Below are positions 27,626 through 39,400 of a DNA stretch of 64,000 nt, in pieces (positions within the stretch are counted from its first letter, which is position 1; every line of letters begins with the position of its first letter). The stretch comes from Oscillospiraceae bacterium (GTDB lineage: Bacteria > Bacillota > Clostridia > Oscillospirales > Ruminococcaceae), in the NCBI GenBank assembly GCA_015067025.1, contig SVNC01000006.1:1-64000 (forward strand). Direction: 5' to 3'. Below the pieces are notes generated by a model. It was not told the origin of the DNA and made no database searches. It saw nothing but the letters and a program-made list of their open reading frames with translations. A program made the position numbers and the translations under genes.

Positions 27626-28218
27626 GCAAGCTGAAGGAATTTTTTCAGAACAAAACGGTTAAATTAATATACACATGGTTGATAGTAATTGCAGTAGGGG
27701 TGACGGTTCTGCTTACGCAGTTTTTGTACCCCCTGCATATCAGCTTCAGCGGAACAACTCTTACCACTTACAGTGGTGAGAGTTTTCAGCTTAATATAAA
27801 GGCTCAGTACGATAAACTTAGTGAGGGCGAGCATAAGAACAGCACGCTTTTAAGCTCTGCCGATTTTGATATGACCAGGGAAGAAGACTTTTTAAGAGTT
27901 GGTCTTTCCTTTAACTTTATCAATATCGGTATGTATAAGATAAATGATATCCAGTTTAAAATAGAGGGTATAGAAAAGTTTGCTGATGCTTTTGTGTATA
28001 AAGAAGCTAACGTAGCCGAAATAAACCGTTTTTCATATAATACAGTTACTCTTTATTTTGTGATATGCCGTAAGGGGCTTACAGATGAAGAGCTTGAGCA
28101 GGCAGTAAATTCTATAAAGCTGTCCTACAGCTTTAACCGTCCTGAGCTTTTCCCCTCAGGAGGAGAAATAAGTCTGCCGCAGATAACTGTGCCACTTGAA
28201 AATATCGAAAAGAAGTGA
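27622..28218 (+). CDS. Hypothetical membrane-anchored protein
   Basis: Overlaps the ileS stop (ATGA); N-terminal TM helix. Confidence 0.65.
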   Translation: MSKLKEFFQNKTVKLIYTWLIVIAVGVTVLLTQFLYPLHISFSGTTLTTYSGESFQLNIKAQYDKLSEGEHKNSTLLSSADFDMTREEDFLRVGLSFNFINIGMYKINDIQFKIEGIEKFADAFVYKEANVAEINRFSYNTVTLYFVICRKGLTDEELEQAVNSIKLSYSFNRPELFPSGGEISLPQITVPLENIEKK

Positions 28219-29113
28219 TATTCTGAGTAAGTTAAAATTATCAGCTATTCCCGATAAGTATAAGGGAATCTTATGTATAATAGCATCAGCCTTCTGCTTT
28301 ACTGTTATGAACAGCTTTGTACGGCTTGCAGGAGATCTGCCCTCGGTACAAAAAAGCTTTTTCAGAAACGCAGTAGCTTTTGTTTTTGCACTGGTTATTC
28401 TGCTTAAGTCAAAATCATCCCTGCTTCCTGCGAAAAAGAGCAACACAGGACTGCTTATAGTACGTGCCGCCTGCGGCACTATAGGAATACTGTGTAATTT
28501 TTATGCTGTGGATAATTTAGTGCTTTCAGATGCTTCTATGCTGAATAAGATGTCACCCTTTTTTGCGGTGGTTTTCTCCTTGTTATTCTTAAGAGAAAAA
28601 ACGACTATTGTACAGACGATGGGTGTTATAATCGCTTTTTTAGGCAGTCTGCTGATTATAAAGCCCACCTTTACCAATATGGAGCTTATCCCGTCAGTGA
28701 TCGGTCTTGTAGGCGGAATTGCCGCAGGTGCCGCTTATACGGCAGTGCGAAGTCTTGGACTTAAAGGTGAAAAGGGACCCTATATAGTGTTTTTCTTTTC
28801 GGGCTTTTCCTGCCTTGTGACGCTTCCCTTCCTGATATTTGATTTTCACACTATGACTATAGAGCAATGGCTTATTCTTATAGCGGCAGGACTTGCGGCG
28901 GCCGGCGGACAGTTTGCCATAACGGCGGCTTACAGATGTGCACCGGCAAAGGAAATATCGGTATATGATTATTCACAGATAATTTTTTCTGCAATATTCG
29001 GATTTTTCCTTTTCTCGCAGATACCGGATATTTTCAGCATAATAGGATATATCATAATCTGCGGTATGGCAGTGGTGATGTTCTTATATAATAACAGGAA
29101 AAAGAATAAATAA
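28196..29113 (+). CDS. EamA/DMT-superfamily transporter (start uncertain)
   Basis: Ten hydrophobic segments; LSDASMLNKMSPFFAVVFSLLFLREKTT, AYRCAPAKEISVYDYSQIIFSAIFGFFLF. Confidence 0.85.
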   Translation: MKISKRSDILSKLKLSAIPDKYKGILCIIASAFCFTVMNSFVRLAGDLPSVQKSFFRNAVAFVFALVILLKSKSSLLPAKKSNTGLLIVRAACGTIGILCNFYAVDNLVLSDASMLNKMSPFFAVVFSLLFLREKTTIVQTMGVIIAFLGSLLIIKPTFTNMELIPSVIGLVGGIAAGAAYTAVRSLGLKGEKGPYIVFFFSGFSCLVTLPFLIFDFHTMTIEQWLILIAAGLAAAGGQFAITAAYRCAPAKEISVYDYSQIIFSAIFGFFLFSQIPDIFSIIGYIIICGMAVVMFLYNNRKKNK

Positions 29114-29165
29114 TAAAAAATCCGCCCGTGAGTAATCACGAGCGGTTACTATTTTTATAAAGCAC

Positions 29166-30737
29166 TTATATCATGCTGTCTTCCCAGCAATCGGGAGCTG
29201 TAAGACCGAACATCTTTACAACTGTGGGAGCAACGTTTGCAAGACCGTAGTTGCCGTCCTTAATTTCAAACTTTGTATCCTTGTCGTAGATGATGAAGGG
29301 AACGGGGTTTAAGGAGTGAGCTGTTCTTACGTTTACTTCACCCTTCTTGTTCTTTTCAAGCATTTCATCTGCGTTGCCGTGGTCAGCTGTGATGAGCATT
29401 GTAACGCCGTATTCATCACAAACGTCCTTTAAGCGTGCAAGACCGATATCAACGGATTCAACACCGATCATTGTAGCCTGCATAGAGCCTGTGTGACCAA
29501 CCATGTCACCGTTGGGGAAGTTGCAACGTAAGAAGTCGTACTTCTTTGACTTGATAGCTTCGATAAGAGCATCAACGATCTCTGCAGACTTCATCCAGGG
29601 TCGCTGGTCAAAGCTTACGTTATCGGAAGGAATTTCAACGTATTCTTCTAATTCTTCGCTGAACTTACCGCTCTTGTTGCCGTTCCAGAAATACGTTACG
29701 TGACCGTACTTCTGTGTTTCGGAAATAGCGTACTGCTTAAGTCCTGCGTTTACAAATACTTCAGATAATGTGTTTGTGATTTCAGGAGGATTTACAAGGA
29801 AACGAGCGGGGAGCTTTAAGTCGCCGTCGTACTGTAACATACCTGCATAGCAAACGTCAGGCTTTGCACCTCTGTCGAAGTAGTTAAATTCGTCTAAATC
29901 AAATGCCATAGACATTTCGATAGCTCTGTCACCGCGGAAGTTGAAGAGGATAACGCTGTCGCCGTCTACGATCTTACCTACGGGTTCGCCGTTTTCAGCG
30001 ATAACGAAAGCGGGAAGATCCTGGTCGCTTGCAACACCTGTTTCAGAAACGAGTGTATCAAATGCTTCTGTAGCAGATGCAAACTGTCTGCCTTCGCCCT
30101 TAACGTGTGTGTTCCAGCCACGTTCAACCATAGGCCAGTCTGCCTGGTAACGGTCCATTGTTATCTTCATTCTGCCGCCGCCGGATGCAATTCTTGCATC
30201 GAAGGCAGCGTCGTTAAGCTCTGCAAATACGTCTTCGAGCTGCTTTATGAACTGACCGCCTGTTAAAGGAGGAACGTCACGGCCGTCAAGAAGAGCGTGA
30301 ACTCTTACCTTAGAAATGCCGTCAGCCTTAGCACGCTTTACCATATTGATAAGGTGGCTGATGTTTGAGTGTACGTTACCGTCTGATAAAAGACCGATAA
30401 AGTGCATTGTGGAATTCTTTGACTTTGCATTTTCAGCAAGCTCCTGCCAAGCGGGAGAATTATACATCTTTCCGCTTTCGATGGACTCGTTTACGAGCTT
30501 TGCACCCTGAGAGTAGATCTGACCGCAGCCTAATGCGTTGTGACCTACTTCGGAGTTGCCCATATCGTCATCTGTAGGAAGACCTACTGCATCACCGTGA
30601 GCCTTGAGCTTTGTCATAGGGCAGTTAGCCATAAGCCAGTCAAGGGTAGGTGTGTATGCTTCGGTTACAGCGTCGCCAAGACCTGTCTTGGAAAAGCCGA
30701 TACCGTCCATTACTACTAATAATACGGGTTTAGCCAT
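29166..30737 (-). CDS. gpmI: 2,3-bisphosphoglycerate-independent phosphoglycerate mutase
   Basis: LLVVMDGIGFSKTGLGDAV, DDDMGNSEVGHNALGCGQI, LLDGRDVPP, DHGNADEML. Confidence 0.94.
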   Translation of the reverse strand: MAKPVLLVVMDGIGFSKTGLGDAVTEAYTPTLDWLMANCPMTKLKAHGDAVGLPTDDDMGNSEVGHNALGCGQIYSQGAKLVNESIESGKMYNSPAWQELAENAKSKNSTMHFIGLLSDGNVHSNISHLINMVKRAKADGISKVRVHALLDGRDVPPLTGGQFIKQLEDVFAELNDAAFDARIASGGGRMKITMDRYQADWPMVERGWNTHVKGEGRQFASATEAFDTLVSETGVASDQDLPAFVIAENGEPVGKIVDGDSVILFNFRGDRAIEMSMAFDLDEFNYFDRGAKPDVCYAGMLQYDGDLKLPARFLVNPPEITNTLSEVFVNAGLKQYAISETQKYGHVTYFWNGNKSGKFSEELEEYVEIPSDNVSFDQRPWMKSAEIVDALIEAIKSKKYDFLRCNFPNGDMVGHTGSMQATMIGVESVDIGLARLKDVCDEYGVTMLITADHGNADEMLEKNKKGEVNVRTAHSLNPVPFIIYDKDTKFEIKDGNYGLANVAPTVVKMFGLTAPDCWEDSMI

Positions 30738-30871
30738 ATTTGTATCTCCTTGTGTGTTATTTTGATAATCAAAAATTATTTCAGTATAACGGGCGACCAT
30801 AGGTTATTGGTCAAAAGATTGTAACTGTTTCTTGCAAAACAGTTCGCTCCTAAATTTTGCTTTGTTTATTT

Positions 30872-30942
30872 CTCGCCGTTCATCTTTCTACGCACAAGTA
30901 TAAAGTTTTAAAAGGCGAGAACAGTCGGCGGCAACCTGCCGC
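30872..30942 (-). repeat. Structured repeat family 1, copy C
   Basis: Stem CTCGCC/GGCGAG, core GTTCATCTTTCTACGCA...TTTTAAAAGG, hairpin GCGGCA-ACC-TGCCGC; abuts the tpiA stop codon. Confidence 0.7.
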
Positions 30943-31716
30943 TTAGCCGTTTTCTGCGGCGTTGATGATCGTTGTGAAATCAGCAGCCTTTAAGGAAGCA
31001 CCACCGATAAGACCGCCGTCAACGTTTGTCTTGGAAACGAGTTCAGCAGCGTTTGCAGCGTTCATAGAACCGCCGTACTGAATTGTAACTGCTTCAGCAA
31101 CTTCTGCACTGTAGAGCTTAGCAAGTGTAGCACGGATAAATGCACAAACTTCTTCAGCCTGATCAGCAGTAGCTGTCTTACCTGTACCGATAGCCCAAAC
31201 GGGTTCGTAAGCGATGATGCACTTCTTTAAATCATCAGCGTTAATGCCAAAGAAGTCGAGCTTTATCTGGCGAGCGATAACTTCTTCTGTGATGTTGCAT
31301 TCTCTTTCCCAGAGAAGCTCGCCAACACAAACGATGGGCTTTAAGCCTGCTGCTAAAGCGGCAACAGTTCTCTTGTTTACAGTTTCGTCTGTTTCTGCAA
31401 AGTACTGTCTTCTTTCGCTGTGACCGAGAACTACGTATTCTACGCCCATTTCAGCGAGCATGTCAGCAGAGATTTCGCCTGTGAAAGCACCTGACTTTTC
31501 AAAGTGGCAGTTTTCAGCACCGATCTTGATGTTTGTACCTTCTGTTACTGCTAAAGCTGTTTCGAGGTTTGTAAAGGGTACGCAAGCTACAACTTCAACG
31601 TTCTTGATATCAGCAACCATAGGCTTTAATTCTTCTAAAAGAGCCTTTGCTTCGGGTCTTGTCTTGTTCATCTTCCAGTTACCTGCGATAACTGCTTTTC
31701 TGACATTCTTGTTCAT
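30943..31716 (-). CDS. tpiA: Triosephosphate isomerase
   Basis: AGNWKMNKT, YVVLGHSERRQYF, IAYEPVWAIGTGKTA, QYGGSMNAAN. Confidence 0.96.
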   Translation of the reverse strand: MNKNVRKAVIAGNWKMNKTRPEAKALLEELKPMVADIKNVEVVACVPFTNLETALAVTEGTNIKIGAENCHFEKSGAFTGEISADMLAEMGVEYVVLGHSERRQYFAETDETVNKRTVAALAAGLKPIVCVGELLWERECNITEEVIARQIKLDFFGINADDLKKCIIAYEPVWAIGTGKTATADQAEEVCAFIRATLAKLYSAEVAEAVTIQYGGSMNAANAAELVSKTNVDGGLIGGASLKAADFTTIINAAENG

Positions 31717-31807
31717 AATTCTAAATTCCTTTCAATTTGTGTCTTTACATATTTAAGGGCGGATATGAACTAACCGCTTATCCGCCCTTTGTTTTTAGTT
31801 TTAACGC

Positions 31808-33028
31808 TTACTTATCCTGGATGCAAGCGATACCGGGAAGAACCTTACCTTCGAGGTATTCAAGAGATGCGCCGCCGCCTGTGGAGATGTGGCTCATCTT
31901 ATCAGCAAAGCCGAGCTGTACAACTGCTGCTGCAGAGTCACCACCACCGATAACTGTTGTAGCGTCTGTTTCAGCAAGAGCCTTAGCTACTGCAATCGTA
32001 CCCTTAGCGAGTGTGGGGTTTTCGAATACGCCCATAGGACCGTTCCAAACAACTGTCTTAGCAGACTTAACAGCGTCAGCAAAGAGAGCCTGTGTCTTTG
32101 TACCGATATCAAGACCCATCATATCAGCAGGGATCTTGTCAGAATCAACAACTGTAACTTCTACTTCACCGTCAATAGGATCAGGGAAGGACTTTGTGAT
32201 TGTTGTATCTACGGGGAGTAAGAGCTGCTTGCCGAGCTTTTCAGCCTTTTCAAGCATTTCCTTGCAGTAGTCGATCTTTTCGTCATCAACGAGAGAAGTA
32301 CCTACTTCATAGCCCTTAGCCTTTAAGAATGTGTAAGCCATACCGCCGCCGATGATAAGTGTATCGCACTTTTCGAGGAGGTTGGAAATAACGTTGAGCT
32401 TGTCAGCAACCTTTGCACCACCGAGGATAGCAACGAAAGGTCTTACAGGGTTTTCAACAGCGTTGCCTAAGAATTCGATTTCCTTGTTCATAAGGTAACC
32501 AACTGCTGTTTCTTTAACGAAGTTTGTAACACCTGCTGTAGAAGCGTGTGCTCTGTGTGCAGAACCGAAAGCGTCCATAACGAACATTTCGCCGTCAACT
32601 AAAGCTGCGAGTTCCTTAGCGAAGTCTTCGCCGTTCTTTGTTTCTTCAGCACCACGGAAACGTGTGTTTTCGAGAACAACGATTTCGCCGTCGTTCATTT
32701 CTGCAACTGCCTTCTTAGCGTTTTCGCCTACAACTGTATCATCCTTAGCGAAGATAACCTTTGTATCAACGAGCTGTGCAAGTCTTTCAGCAGCAGCCTT
32801 TAAAGAGAACTTGTCCTCGGGACCGTTCTTGGGCTTGCCGAGGTGTGAGCAAAGAACGATCTTTGCGCCGTTTTCTACTAACTTGTTGATTGTGGGAAGA
32901 GCAGCAACGATTCTGTTATCGTTTGTGATAACGCCTTCCTTCATAGGTACGTTGAAGTCTACACGTACGAGAACCTTCTTACCCTTTACCTGTAAGTCTT
33001 CAACATTCTTCTTGTTTAATTTGCTCAT
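31808..33028 (-). CDS. pgk: Phosphoglycerate kinase
   Basis: [44 protein letters not shown]. Confidence 0.96.
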   Translation of the reverse strand: MSKLNKKNVEDLQVKGKKVLVRVDFNVPMKEGVITNDNRIVAALPTINKLVENGAKIVLCSHLGKPKNGPEDKFSLKAAAERLAQLVDTKVIFAKDDTVVGENAKKAVAEMNDGEIVVLENTRFRGAEETKNGEDFAKELAALVDGEMFVMDAFGSAHRAHASTAGVTNFVKETAVGYLMNKEIEFLGNAVENPVRPFVAILGGAKVADKLNVISNLLEKCDTLIIGGGMAYTFLKAKGYEVGTSLVDDEKIDYCKEMLEKAEKLGKQLLLPVDTTITKSFPDPIDGEVEVTVVDSDKIPADMMGLDIGTKTQALFADAVKSAKTVVWNGPMGVFENPTLAKGTIAVAKALAETDATTVIGGGDSAAAVVQLGFADKMSHISTGGGASLEYLEGKVLPGIACIQDK

Positions 33029-33261
33029 GGGTCTTATTTCCTTTCGCTTTTTCATTATTTGTGTGAGGATATCCTCAAAATATACTGTAATTTCTACCCT
33101 TTTATTTTACCAAATTGTTCGCTCTTTTGCAAGTACTTTTTTCAATATTACAGCGGTTTGTTAAAAAATCCACAATTTTAACATAAGAAAAGGGTTGAAA
33201 GTTTCATTGTTAGTTGTTTTGCTGAATAGGGCGGGGGTAACAGCACCGTCGGTACAATGAT

Positions 33262-33370
33262 ATCGTGCCTTTGGCACGATGAAATCCGTCTGCGGTGGAT
33301 GAAATATCCTATGTTAAGAAAATCAAAGATAATGTCAACTGCCGTAGTTATTGCCATAGGCAATAACTAC
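33262..33370. repeat. Triloop hairpins ATCGTGCC-TTT-GGCACGAT and GTAGTTATTGCC-ATA-GGCAATAACTAC
   Basis: Perfect inverted repeats at 33262-33280 and 33344-33370. Confidence 0.82.
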
Positions 33371-33509
33371 TTAACTTTGGGCAATGGATAGATTTCAGAT
33401 GTTGGAAAATTGAAATTTATCTCTCTGAACCGAAATATCCCTGCTCCTATCTATAACAAACCCCTCGCTTACCTAATGGTAAAAGAGGGGTTATCATTTT
33501 ATAGCTGAA

Positions 33510-34058
33510 TTATTTTTTAAGATTCAGTACAATGCTTTTACCACAATACTGCTCATCATCAACTACACAATATTTGTCAAACAGATTAAACAATAGGAAA
33601 AGGAAAGGAAACTCTTCGTCAGAATCGGAAATTCTCAATCCTTGCAACTGTAAATAGTCCAAAGAATCCTTTTTCTCAATTTCATAAACAAGTTTTCCGT
33701 TATCAGCATCCCATAGAGCAAAACTTAATTTTTCCAACTGATTGGACGAAATCATTAATTCTGACAGATTGTCTTTATTTGAAAAATCAGCCTCTGACAA
33801 ATTGGTGTCTACACCAAGAACTATATAATATCCGCTACCGTCTGCTGTGTTTTGATTTATCTTGTATTCTGTAGATACTTCGAATGACTTCACTTTTATA
33901 TATTTAGTACCATCGGTGCACTCTTCCATAAATCCATATTCAAAATATGATTCAGGATCTCCCGTATCGTTCAATTGGGACGATTTATCGTTTTTGCAAC
34001 CGAATAAAACAGTTCCCATAATCGTAATAAGCATAATAATTAAAATATACTTTCTCAT
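33510..34058 (-). CDS. Hypothetical lipoprotein
   Basis: Signal peptide with lipobox TVLFGC. Confidence 0.72.
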   Translation of the reverse strand: MRKYILIIMLITIMGTVLFGCKNDKSSQLNDTGDPESYFEYGFMEECTDGTKYIKVKSFEVSTEYKINQNTADGSGYYIVLGVDTNLSEADFSNKDNLSELMISSNQLEKLSFALWDADNGKLVYEIEKKDSLDYLQLQGLRISDSDEEFPFLFLLFNLFDKYCVVDDEQYCGKSIVLNLKK

Positions 34059-34069
34059 AATGTACCTCG

Positions 34070-35944
34070 TTATTTAATGGTGTATGCGTAATTAATATTA
34101 TGTGTATCAGCGTAATTTGAATAAGGCTTTATTTTGATTGTATAATAGCCGCTCTTATTTGCCGTATATGTCAGGATTTCAACATTAGTCATACTGGCTG
34201 TAGAAGAGTCTACCATTGTACCACTGTTGTTATACAGATAAAGATCTAAATCAGCCAACTTGTCTGAAGAGTAAGTTCTTCCTGTTTCCCACCAAAGAAA
34301 GTAGTTTTTAGTTAGCGTAGCATTCCTCTGCCACGCTAATGCAATCTGTACAGTTCTCCCCGAAGCAATATAAATATCCTTTATTTCAATATAGTCTTTC
34401 GAGGTAAAAATCACCTCGTAGTTAAGCAGAGAATTGGAATAATTTAACAAAGCTGTAACATCCAATAATCCTGCACCTGTTCTTTCGCGAGAGCCATTAG
34501 CTTTTAAATTGTTTGTACAGCTTATAGTATTTCCGCTTGAAACATAATTGCCGGTTGAATCAAGTTTTCTCATTGGAACTGTAATCCTTGATTTGTATAC
34601 AGCTGAATCATTTGCAGTAGCAGACAATACTGATAATACAGCCGGCAAATCCTTGACACCGTTTTTTCCAAAGTAAAGTGCTATTGCACCAGTAACAGCG
34701 GGTGTGCTAAAACTTGTTCCAGATTTATTATTGAATCCTCCTATATATCTGTCTGAACCAACTGCTACAATATTCGGGTTGCTGTTAACATCATTTTTCC
34801 TTTTATAACAAGAAAATTCCGACGGTTTACCAGAAGATGTTACAGAACCCACTGATATTACGTTAGCACAAAGTGCAGGCAAAGAAACATATCCACCAGT
34901 TCCTTCTATATTAAGGTTATTTGAAGTACATGCCACCATTATTACCTTGGTTGAAGTGTATATGTAATCCAAATATCCTTCTAGTCCGGTGTTATATTCA
35001 CCATTGTTCATGCAACTGGCAGCGGAGATACTCATGTTAACAATATGGCATCCCTTATTTATTAGTCTTTCTATACCAACGTAACTTGTCTCCGAATTGA
35101 CATCCACATAATATAAACTCGCAGCTGAAGCGTATCCGTATTTTCCCCCTAACACAGAAGCAACCCATGTCGGATGTTGTGCCGCTGATGAAGAATTATT
35201 ATCAGTATAAGTGTCATAAACCGTTTCTGCGGTTATATTTCTAAAATTAGAATGAGAAGTGTTAAATACTCCTGAATCTAAAATTCCTATTTTTATCCCA
35301 CTACCTTTGTGTACGGTCCCTGCTGGGAAATTGTCATAGACTGCTACTCTTGAATCTGTCGAGGAAGATGTTGCTTGAACTACATTCTTTCCTTCAACTG
35401 TGTCCTCTTTGATAACTTCTAATGCTTGCAAATCTAAATTATAAATATCCGACGGGAAAATTCTAATACTATTAATAAATTTATTATTCGATATGCTTTT
35501 GGCGTAAGCAACTACCTTATCTATTGTGCTTTCTTCATGACAATTTATAAATACATACGGTGTGTATTCGCTTACAAATATATCTAAGTCACCAGTGTCT
35601 ATTTTATTCACAAAATCTCGATTTTTATTAGAGTGGTATTTTTTTGAACGAGAGATAAATGATTCCCCTTTAACTCGTTGCTTTTTGTACAGATTATCGT
35701 TATAATGAGCATAATTAAACATAATCTGCATGGAAAAGTTGCTATCGTCAAAATACGCATCATTAGGTATATCATTTACATTATCCACAACCGCAATAGC
35801 TCAACCGCTAACATATTCAAACAAAATTTTACTTTCTTCTGCCGTTTGCGAAGGAATGAAAAGTACGTTTGTAACTAATAGTGAAAGTGTTAATAAAATC
35901 AATAATGAAAATGAAATAAATCTTTTTTTAGTTGTTGTTATCAT
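34070..35944 (-). pseudogene. Secreted S8 subtilisin-like serine protease with in-frame TGA at codon 48
   Basis: ATG at 35944 after GGAGG; signal peptide MITTTKKRFISFSFLILLTLSLLVTNVLFIPSQTAEESKILFEYVSG, TGA (35803-35801), then AIAVVDNVND...; catalytic D (GILDSGV), H (QHPTWVASVLGG), S (GTSFSTPAVTGAIALY). Confidence 0.78.
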
Positions 35945-36254
35945 TATAATCCTCCTATAAAGTTTTGTTCTTAGTGTTAAGATAATTACTTGCGATAAGC
36001 GAGTAAAACTGTAAAAAACTTCTGCTTTTGAATTTAATAATGTTTTATTTTATCATATTGATTATACCACCTTTCGACTTATATTTATGTAATGTTGATA
36101 ACACGATACTATTATAAATCTATTAACATAGTTTTGTCAAGTATTATTTTGCGCAATGTAAATTATTTTTAAGGGCGAGTTTTGTGCATTGTGTATAAAT
36201 GTGCAAATAGTTGCTTTTTAACTTGCAAACAACAATTTGACATACACTTAATGT

Positions 36255-36345
36255 GTGCCCCCGCCGTTCACGAGGTTACGACAATCACAATGATATTTAA
36301 AGGTGGAAATGCCAGCGGCGGCTCGCCGCTAAACAACAATTTATC
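36255..36345 (-). repeat. Structured repeat family 1, copy D
   Basis: CGCCGTTCACGAGGTTACGACAATCACAATGATATTTAAAGGTGGAAATGCC + AGCGGCG-GCT-CGCCGCT. Confidence 0.78.
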
Positions 36346-36395
36346 GGGATGTTTCTAAAAAATCGGGTGTTCACTAACAGCTCTCTTTGTACCGA

Positions 36396-36432
36396 AGATG
36401 CAATGCCCGTATGCAATTCATACGGGCATCAT
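36396..36432 (-). terminator. Intrinsic terminator after the GGDEF-EAL gene
   Basis: TGCCCGTATG-caatt-CATACGGGCA hairpin. Confidence 0.75.
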
Positions 36433-36433
36433 T

Positions 36434-39400
36434 TTATTTTTTCTTTTTAGGGGTCGCCTTTGCTTCAAGATAGCTTTCTGCATCCTGAACAGGCATTGGC
36501 TTTGCGTAATAATATCCCTGGGCTATATCACAGCCGCAGCTTTCAAGGAATTTCGCCTGCTCTATAGTTTCAACACCCTCTGCTATAAGGTCAAGTCCCA
36601 CATCCTTTGACATTGAAATGGTATGAGAAATGATCTTTTTGCCTCTTTCATCGGTCATAAAGCTGGACAAGAACTCTCTGTCGATCTTAAGGACGTCAAA
36701 TCTTGTACTCTTAAGTGTATTCAGCGATGAATAGCCTGAGCCGAAATCATCCATCAGCAGAGTATATCCATGCTCTTTGGCAAGTGCCGTCATACGCATT
36801 GTTTGTTCGCCCTCGACGCTTTCGGTAATTTCAAGCTCTAAATACCGTTTTTCAACGCCATACTTTTCTATAAGCTCGTCAAGCTTTGCAATGAATTCCT
36901 CGTTTTTAAGATGGGCTCGTGAGACGTTGACGGAGATAGGCAGAAGCTTAAAGTTTCTTTCCTGCCAGTCTGACAGCACCTGACAAGCACATTCCCACAC
37001 AAAGTAGTCGAGCTTTGAGATAAAGCCGTTTTCTTCAAATATAGGAATAAATTTAAAGGGCGGGATAAGTCCCTGTTCAGGGTGGTTCCATCTCGCAAGT
37101 GCCTCATAGCCTACTATCTCTTCTCTTGAAATACTGAATTTCGGCTGAAGGTGAATAAGGAACTGACGCTCTTCAAGAGCTGTCTTCATATTGCTTTCAA
37201 TAAAGCGTTTATTTTCCATAGACAGCTTCATATTATCGTCGTAGAACGCCACGTCTGCCATGGCATTGTTTTTGATAGAGCAACGGGCAATGGAGGCTTT
37301 GTCCTCCATCAGTCTTACAGGCTCTGTAATATCTTCAATGAGATATACGCCAAAGGCAAATTCATATTTTATGCCTCTGAAGCCCTTAAGTCTTTCCTGC
37401 AGAGTGGAGGTTATCTCCAAAATATCATCCTTAGTTTCATAGGGAGTAAGCAGGGTGAATATATCGCCTGTTACTCTTGCACTTACCTGATAGGGATTGC
37501 AGTATGTCTTTAATTGTCTTGTTATACTGTACAGAAGCTCCGTACCTGTCTCTTCACCGTAATTTTCGTTTACAAGCTTAAAGCGTTTTATATCGAACTG
37601 TATGAAGGCGTATTTCTTATCCTTGTTGCTGTTTATTTTATAGGAATAAGCCTCGGTCACCATAAGGGGATTTTCCGTCGTGGTGTAGTAGTTGCGAAGC
37701 TCCATCTGCATAATATCTTCAGCTGTGGATAATGCCAGCATACCTGCAAGCTCTTTTAGTCTGCCATCTTCGTCAGGTATCATCTGCACCATAAGGTTAT
37801 ACCAAAGCGGCGTGCCTGTATCGGTAAGACGGAGAGATATCTGAAGTACAGGTTCTGTAAGCTTATTGTTGTATGCTTGTCTTATCTTCAGTGAAAGCTC
37901 CTCAAAGGTCGCCATATCATCCTTGTAGATGTTGCCGCTGAGCCACATTGCACGGAGAGGTCCTACTGTCTTTGAAAGCAGACAGGGAGGCGTATGCTCG
38001 TTTTCCATAACATACCAGCTTGATTCTGAATAGTTAAAATAGAAATACGTTACATCACTTCTTGCAGAGAATATCTCGTGTATACGGGCTTCAAAAGGAT
38101 TGTCAACAGAATAATGTGGCGCTTCTACGTACAGATTTTCCGTTTTTGCTTTTTTAGCACGTTTCTGTACATACATAAGCTGGTCTGTAGCAGTAATAAG
38201 CTCGTTTATGTTAAGAGCTTCATCGTTCGGTTCAGCTTTATAGCCAACACTTACAGAAACCTCATAACCGGCATCCTTATTACTGCGGTTATAAAGGTCG
38301 ATATGGGTCTGCAGTTCGCCTATTATTTTAGGAGCATCACGCTTATCATCGCAGGGAAGAGTGAGTATAAACTCGTCTCCGCCAAAGCGAGCGTAAATGC
38401 CGTTATTTCCGGCAACGTGTTTTATAGCTTCAGCTACTTCTACTATAGCTTTGTCGCCCTCAGGATGTCCGAAGGTATCGTTTATCTGCTTTAAATAATC
38501 CATATCAATGGATAGCATAAGCAGATAAGGAGAGGTCATTTCTTTTCTTTTGCTATCTATTGCCGCAAAGTAGCCTCTTCTGTTGTAAAGTCCTGTGAGA
38601 GGGTCTATGCTGTGAGTTATCGCAATCTGCTCATAAGCTTCTTTAAGTCGGCAGGTATTCTTATAGTTTTCAAGTATCTGATTTGTGGAGGTTACGAGTC
38701 GCTTTGTATCTCTGAAGCTGTAATCAACATAATCCATTACTGCGTAATAATAGCCTATCACCGATTCCTGAAAGCTGAGCGGTGCAAAGAGTATCTTATC
38801 GTAACGCTTTAAGGTCTTGCCAAGCTCAGGGATAAGCTTTTCAGCAGGATATCTTACATCAAGGATATCCGTTTCAATGTCTCTCTGACAGATAGCCACC
38901 ATTTCCTTGCTATATACTGAGTGGTAGCTGTCCTCCTCTTTTCTTTCTGTATGGGATATATAATCTTCGTTTATGCATATACCTGAATAATCGTCTATGT
39001 ATTTTACCATTTCGGTGATCATTTCATTATAATTCTTTTTATCAACGGTATTTGCATAATAGGCAGCCATACGTGTCTCATTATTGACCTGATTTATGTT
39101 GAAGTCGTCCATTTTGAGAAGTCTTGCGGTGACGAATGTATCATCAACTTCCTGACAGCCGCAGCTTTGGGAGAACAGTGACTTATATTTAATCTTTATT
39201 GTATTTTCGATACTTTCACCTGCAAGATATTTGTCGCAGGTGTCTGCAACCGTTTCAGCAAGATAATTTGTATCTAAAAGAGCAGAAGTCGTTTCTGTAA
39301 GAGAGTGTACGGCAGTCTGATATGTAGCGTCAAAGCCTGTTACGATAACGTCCTCGGGTATACGATATCCCTTTTCTCTGAGTAGCTTTATAACCGTTAT

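Noticed and set aside
31737-33164. Plus-strand ORFs opposite tpiA and pgk
   Set aside because: Long antisense frames over highly conserved glycolytic genes; typical shadow ORFs
35801-35803. TGA as a selenocysteine codon in the subtilase
   Set aside because: No obvious bacterial SECIS hairpin directly downstream and the site is in a linker, not a catalytic position
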